Shown here one piece after another: positions 60,526 through 64,000 of a stretch of DNA of 64,000 bases. The position numbers were made by a program, and so were the translations under genes. Below the pieces are notes generated by a model. The model had not been told where the DNA came from, did no database searches, and was given only the letters and a program-made list of their open reading frames with translations. This DNA is from Paenibacillus sp. LHD-117. GTDB lineage: Bacteria; Bacillota; Bacilli; Paenibacillales; Paenibacillaceae. Positions within the stretch are counted from its first letter, which is position 1. Every line of letters begins with the position of its first letter. Where the stretch lies: the NCBI RefSeq assembly GCF_030929555.1, contig NZ_JAVFVT010000038.1:1-64000 (forward strand), in the 5' to 3' direction.

Positions 60526-62064
60526 CTATTCCCACTCGATCGTCGCCGGCGGTTTCGAAGTTACGTCGTACACGATGCGGTTGACGTTGTCGACTTCGTT
60601 GACGATACGAACGGAGATTTTCTCCAGAACGTCCCAAGGGATGCGTGCCCAGTCCGCCGTCATGCCGTCGATGGACGTTACGGCGCGGATGCCGACCGTG
60701 TACGAATACGTACGCGCGTCGCCCATGACGCCAACGCTCTTCATGTTCGGAAGCGCGGTGAAGTACTGCCAGATCTCGCGATCAAGACCCGCCTTTGCGA
60801 TTTCGTCGCGCAGAATCGCGTCGGATTCGCGCACGATGTGCAGCTTCTCTTCCGTTACTTCGCCAAGGACGCGAATCGCAAGACCCGGACCAGGGAAAGG
60901 CTGGCGCCATACGATCGCCTCGGGCAGGCCGCATTCCTCGCCGACTTTGCGCACTTCGTCCTTGAACAACGCTTTAAGCGGCTCAACAAGCTTGAACTTG
61001 ATATCTTCAGGCAAGCCGCCAACGTTATGATGCGACTTGATCGTCTGCGCCGTTGCCGTGCCGCTCTCTACGATATCCGTATACAACGTGCCTTGAGCCA
61101 GGAATTCGAATTCGTCCAGCTTGTCCGATTCTTCTTGGAACACGTAAATAAATTCGTTGCCGATGATTTTGCGTTTTTGCTCCGGATCGTCGACGCCTTT
61201 CAGCTTGCCCATGAACCGGTCGCGCGCGTCGATCTTCAGCACCTTCATATCGAATTTACCGACGAACGTTTCCATGACGCCTTCCGCTTCGCCTTTTCGC
61301 AGCAGGCCGTGGTCGATGAACATGCAAGTCAGCTGGTCGCCGATCGCCTTATGCAGCAGGATCGCGACGACGGACGAGTCCACGCCGCCGGACAACGCGC
61401 AAAGCACTTTTTTGTTACCGACTTGATCGCGGATCTCGCGGATCGTGTCGTCGATGAACGTCTCCATGGACCAATTGCCGTCGCAGTCGCAGATGTTGTA
61501 CAGGAAGTTGCGGATCATTTCGTTGCCGAACTGGGAATGGCGCACTTCCGGGTGGAATTGCACGGCGTACAGCTTGCGGTCCGCGTGGCTCATGCCCGCG
61601 ATCGGGGCGTGTTCCGTGCTTGCGTCCACTTGGAAGCCCGCAGGCGGCTCGATGACGAGGTCGCTGTGGCTCATCCATACCGTCTGAACGCGGTCGAGAC
61701 CGTGCGCGATATGGCTGCCTTCCACGAATTCGACTTCGGCTTTGCCGTATTCGCGTTTGCCCGCGCGCTCGACTTTGCCGTTCAGTTGATGAGACATCAT
61801 TTGCATACCGTAGCAGATCCCGAAGATCGGCACGTTCAAATCGTAAATGGCCGGATCCACAAGCGGCGAATTCTCTTCGTATACGCTAGCCGGTCCTCCC
61901 GAGAATATGATGCCCTTCGGCGCCAATTCACGGATCCGTTCTACCGGCGTGTTATATGGCAACAGCTCGCTGTACACGCCCAAATCCCGAATGCGGCGCG
62001 CAATCAGCTGGTTGTATTGTCCTCCGAAATCGAGAACAACGATAATTTCATTTTGCTTCGTCAT
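60526..62064 (-). CDS. guaA: GMP synthase (glutamine-hydrolysing) GuaA
   Basis: The product is 512 residues. The class I glutaminase domain (FGICYGMQMM nucleophile Cys, His/Glu in QFHPEVRHS) is followed by the ATP-pyrophosphatase domain (CALSGGVDSSVVAILL) and the C-terminal dimerisation domain (RQPFPGPGLAIRV, ending KPPATIEWE). It aminates XMP to GMP. ATG 62064 follows GGGAGG. Unlike pur and pbuG, no purine aptamer is visible in its short leader. Confidence 0.97.
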   Translation of the reverse strand: MTKQNEIIVVLDFGGQYNQLIARRIRDLGVYSELLPYNTPVERIRELAPKGIIFSGGPASVYEENSPLVDPAIYDLNVPIFGICYGMQMMSHQLNGKVERAGKREYGKAEVEFVEGSHIAHGLDRVQTVWMSHSDLVIEPPAGFQVDASTEHAPIAGMSHADRKLYAVQFHPEVRHSQFGNEMIRNFLYNICDCDGNWSMETFIDDTIREIRDQVGNKKVLCALSGGVDSSVVAILLHKAIGDQLTCMFIDHGLLRKGEAEGVMETFVGKFDMKVLKIDARDRFMGKLKGVDDPEQKRKIIGNEFIYVFQEESDKLDEFEFLAQGTLYTDIVESGTATAQTIKSHHNVGGLPEDIKFKLVEPLKALFKDEVRKVGEECGLPEAIVWRQPFPGPGLAIRVLGEVTEEKLHIVRESDAILRDEIAKAGLDREIWQYFTALPNMKSVGVMGDARTYSYTVGIRAVTSIDGMTADWARIPWDVLEKISVRIVNEVDNVNRIVYDVTSKPPATIEWE

Positions 62065-62092
62065 GACCGAGCCTCCCTCAATTGATGCAGTA

Positions 62093-62122
62093 ATTATACA
62101 TAAGCCGCTCAAATAGAGTCAA
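62093..62122 (-). promoter_or_regulatory. sigma-A promoter of guaA
   Basis: TTGACT (62122-62117), an 18-base spacer and TATAAT (62098-62093), giving a leader of only about 20 bases. This excludes a riboswitch from this promoter. Confidence 0.75.
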
Positions 62123-62282
62123 GGGCGCGAGGCGCGGCTGTACGCGCAACATTCGGGATTTCTCCGACACAATTGGCCGTACTAAATTATAGCTACTGTA
62201 ACCCCACACGCTGATTACTTGCCTCTCATGCCCATATTCCTTCGTTTGCACCAGATTTACCGGTATGCCCTTCAATCGCACA

Positions 62283-62532
62283 ACCCCTCAAACACACCAT
62301 TGTATACGAAATTTCGTACACGATCCCAGAGCATGCCCCTAGAACACACCATTGTATACGAAATTTCGTACACGATCCCAGAGCATGCCCCTAGAACACA
62401 CCATTGTATACGAAATTTCGTACTCGTTCCCCCAGCCTGCCTCTAAAACACGCCATTGTATACGAAATTTCGTACTCGTTCCCCCAGCCTGCCACTCAAA
62501 CACGCCATTGTATATGAAATTTCATACCTTGT
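62283..62532. repeat. five-unit, 52-bp tandem array with central palindrome
   Basis: Units start their palindrome at 62302, 62354, 62406, 62458 and 62510, exactly 52 bases apart. Each has ACACNCCATT before GTATACGAAATTTCGTAC. In the last unit the palindrome is GTATATGAAATTTCATAC, changed symmetrically in both arms. Between palindromes the sequence shifts from CACGATCCCAGAGCATGCCC to TCGTTCCCCCAGCCTGCC. The period is not a multiple of three and no gene is present. From 62123 to 62282 I recognise nothing. Confidence 0.9.
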
Positions 62533-62554
62533 AGCCACGTTAGCCACTTCGCGC

Positions 62555-62585
62555 AAAAATCCTCCACAGATAGCTCCGTGGAGGA
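62555..62585 (-). terminator. terminator of the transglutaminase-domain gene
   Basis: CCTCCAC (62561-62567) and GTGGAGG (to 62584) pair; on the minus strand ATTTTT follows. Confidence 0.75.
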
Positions 62586-62609
62586 CGGGAAACGTTGACG
62601 CTTTGTTAT

Positions 62610-64000
62610 TCATGTTACATGCGACCGATTTTTTTTCTGCACTTTCGACGAAGCGTGCTTCTTAGGTTGATGGATTGCCCGGACGCGTTGGAGAAGCACT
62701 AGGCAGGTTTGGCGAAGCTCTTCTTCTGCCGGCGCGTTCCGCAATGCCCCCGGAGGTTCGTATCGCGCCGCTTCCAGCCAATGTACCATACGTTCGAGCG
62801 CATTGCGTCTTTCTTCGCCAAGCGTCATTCCTAACGTGGCTGCGACCTCACGCACAGTGAACGTACCCGCCGTTTCTTGCGTCGGATGGTTGCCTTGCTT
62901 CTTTCTGCCCTGCAGCAGATCAATGACCACTTCGGCTACTAGAATGAGGTTGTTTCGCTGTCGGTCTGCAGCTGCGATTTCGCGAGCGATAGCGGGTCCC
63001 GATGCTATCGTAGCTCTCCGCGGACCCAGTCTGGTCGCGAGTTCCGCACGCGCTGACTCGGTCGAGCCGCTTCTTTGGCGTCCGGCTCCGCGAGCGGGCG
63101 GATCCGCGATGGAGCCGTTGGCGCTTGCGTTGCGCGCCAGCTGCTCCGTGCTGCCGCCGACGTGGCCGGCACTGCGCGAGAGTAGCTCCTCTCCGCTGCC
63201 GCGGCTTTTGCTGCGCGCCAGCTCCGCCAGCGCCAGCTCCGAGCTGGCCGCGCTGTAGCGGCGCAGCGCGCCCCGCAGGCGCAGCCGCTTGCGCTGCGCC
63301 GCTGCTACCGCCGCGCCCGCTGCCGCCAGCGCGGCTCCGCCTGCGGCAGCTGCCGCGGCAGGCGATGCCGCCGCGGCATCCGCGGCGCCGCGCGCCGCTT
63401 CCGCGAGCGAAGACGCCGCTCGCGCGATGCCCGAGGCCGCTGCCTCCGCCGCGGCCTCGAACCGCTCCAGGCCGCTCGCGCCTGGCGCTAGCCCGGCCGG
63501 AGCCGAGCCGTCCGCGTCCGCAGATGTGTCCGCTCCCGGGCCGCCATTGCTCGCGACTGCCGAAGCGACCGTTGCAGCACCGCCGAAGCCCGGGGTCGGA
63601 TCGAAAGGCACCCATCCCGCCCCGGGAAAATAAACCTCGACCCAAGCATGCGCGTCCGACCCGCGCACTTCGTACACGCGATCGGCCGACGTTTCCGCGC
63701 CGGAAATGTCGCCGGTCTGCGCAAGTCCATCGGTCGCGTCGCCCGGCGTGAACCCTTTCACCCAGCGCGCCGGAATGCCTTGGGATCGCAGCATGACGAC
63801 CATCGCCGTGGAGAAATGCACGCAATACCCTTGACGCTGCTCGAACAGGAAGTGGTCGACGAAGTCGGAGCCTTCCGGGGGCAGCTCGCTGCCCGATTTC
63901 GTATATTCGTACGTACTCTCCAAATATTGCTCCACCGCCTTCACCCGGTCATAGCGGCTCGTCATGCCCGCTCCCGCCACTTCGGCGGCAAGCGCGACGA
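62610..64000 (-). CDS. transglutaminase-like protein, C-terminal part (runs off right edge)
   Basis: The frame is open to the window edge, so the N-terminus is missing. The visible part begins in the transglutaminase core: catalytic Cys in QGYCVHFSTAMVVMLRSQGI, His in GSDAHAWVEVYFPGAGWVPF and Asp in the following FDPTPGF. An Ala/Gly/Ser-rich stretch of about 100 residues follows, then an Ala/Arg-rich region and a C-terminal DUF4129-like segment (TVREVAATLGMTLGEERRNA). In TgpA/YebA-like proteins the missing part is a DUF3488 membrane domain. Expected to be a membrane-bound enzyme with an extracellular catalytic domain. Confidence 0.85.
   Translation of the reverse strand, partial: VALAAEVAGAGMTSRYDRVKAVEQYLESTYEYTKSGSELPPEGSDFVDHFLFEQRQGYCVHFSTAMVVMLRSQGIPARWVKGFTPGDATDGLAQTGDISGAETSADRVYEVRGSDAHAWVEVYFPGAGWVPFDPTPGFGGAATVASAVASNGGPGADTSADADGSAPAGLAPGASGLERFEAAAEAAASGIARAASSLAEAARGAADAAAASPAAAAAAGGAALAAAGAAVAAAQRKRLRLRGALRRYSAASSELALAELARSKSRGSGEELLSRSAGHVGGSTEQLARNASANGSIADPPARGAGRQRSGSTESARAELATRLGPRRATIASGPAIAREIAAADRQRNNLILVAEVVIDLLQGRKKQGNHPTQETAGTFTVREVAATLGMTLGEERRNALERMVHWLEAARYEPPGALRNAPAEEELRQTCLVLLQRVRAIHQPKKHASSKVQKKNRSHVT

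Noticed and set aside
60475..62085. 536-codon open frame on the plus strand opposite guaA
   Set aside because: Composition shadow of guaA; low-complexity Arg/His/Asp-rich translation.
62065..62282. Purine riboswitch before guaA
   Set aside because: No GTTTCTAC core or TACGAG-type P1; the promoter lies only about 30 bases before the gene.
62283..62532. CRISPR array
   Set aside because: The whole 52-base unit repeats, including the 'spacer' part, and there is no cas gene; it is a tandem repeat.
62219..62665. Short open frames across the tandem array (MPLEHTIVYEISY...)
   Set aside because: The 52-base period changes frame each unit; the peptides are artefacts of the repeat.

Overview
The window looks like chromosome of a Gram-positive, spore-forming, GC-rich member of the Paenibacillaceae (Paenibacillus/Cohnella-like). 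The reasons are: a complete twelve-gene purine operon in the order purE-K-B-C-S-Q-L-F-M-N-H-D with a guanine-type riboswitch and PurR-type boxes; a LysM/GH18 cortex-lytic enzyme; an SLH-anchored multidomain glycoside hydrolase; strong GGAGG ribosome binding sites; and a yerB / yerC / dagK / rlmD gene set close to purD, as in Bacillus. Species assignment is inference. I recognise no rRNA, tRNA or CRISPR array.

Layout. 1-5,160: an AT-rich accessory island with a decayed tyrosine integrase, a tiny membrane protein and an AAA-ATPase/subtilisin pair that I identify as an IetAS-type anti-phage system. It has its own sigma-A promoter surrounded by four copies of an ATTCGAT half-site, and an SOS-box-like sequence lies next to it. 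5,380-14,280: housekeeping genes (rlmD, dagK, cbiX, yerC, a VrrA/YqfQ-like protein, pit with its DUF47 partner, yerB, an alpha/beta hydrolase). 14,480-19,320: a two-component system with an FG-GAP-like lipoprotein and a polysaccharide deacetylase. 19,430-34,010: the purine operon with its control region. 34,170-44,910: sleL, an orphan ABC permease pair, a TraB/GumN protein, a nitroreductase, MsrAB, a coiled-coil/phosphodiester-glycosidase pair and the 5-oxoprolinase genes pxpABC. 45,015-46,885: a short AT-rich block (PspC, LacI, HAD). 46,990-50,250: riboswitch-controlled pbuG and a GntR/membrane-protein operon. 50,460-53,720: GH4 glycosidase, sugar kinase and AraC regulator. 53,840-59,190: a 1,781-residue GH30-GH43-SLH protein. 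59,530-64,000: trhO, guaA and a partial transglutaminase-like protein.

Purine metabolism is the main theme. De novo synthesis to IMP (pur operon), conversion of XMP to GMP (guaA) and base import (pbuG) are all here. The pur and pbuG promoters share the same layout: an inverted PurBox pair immediately upstream of a TTGACA -35 element, followed by a purine riboswitch in the leader. Superimposed on this are non-coding repeats: a ~206-bp terminal-inverted-repeat element in the leaders of both yerB and purE; a four-unit ~185-bp element in the purH/purN and purC/purS gaps; and a five-unit, 52-bp palindromic tandem array between guaA and the transglutaminase gene. Compensatory changes in the first and last of these suggest that their secondary structure is conserved.
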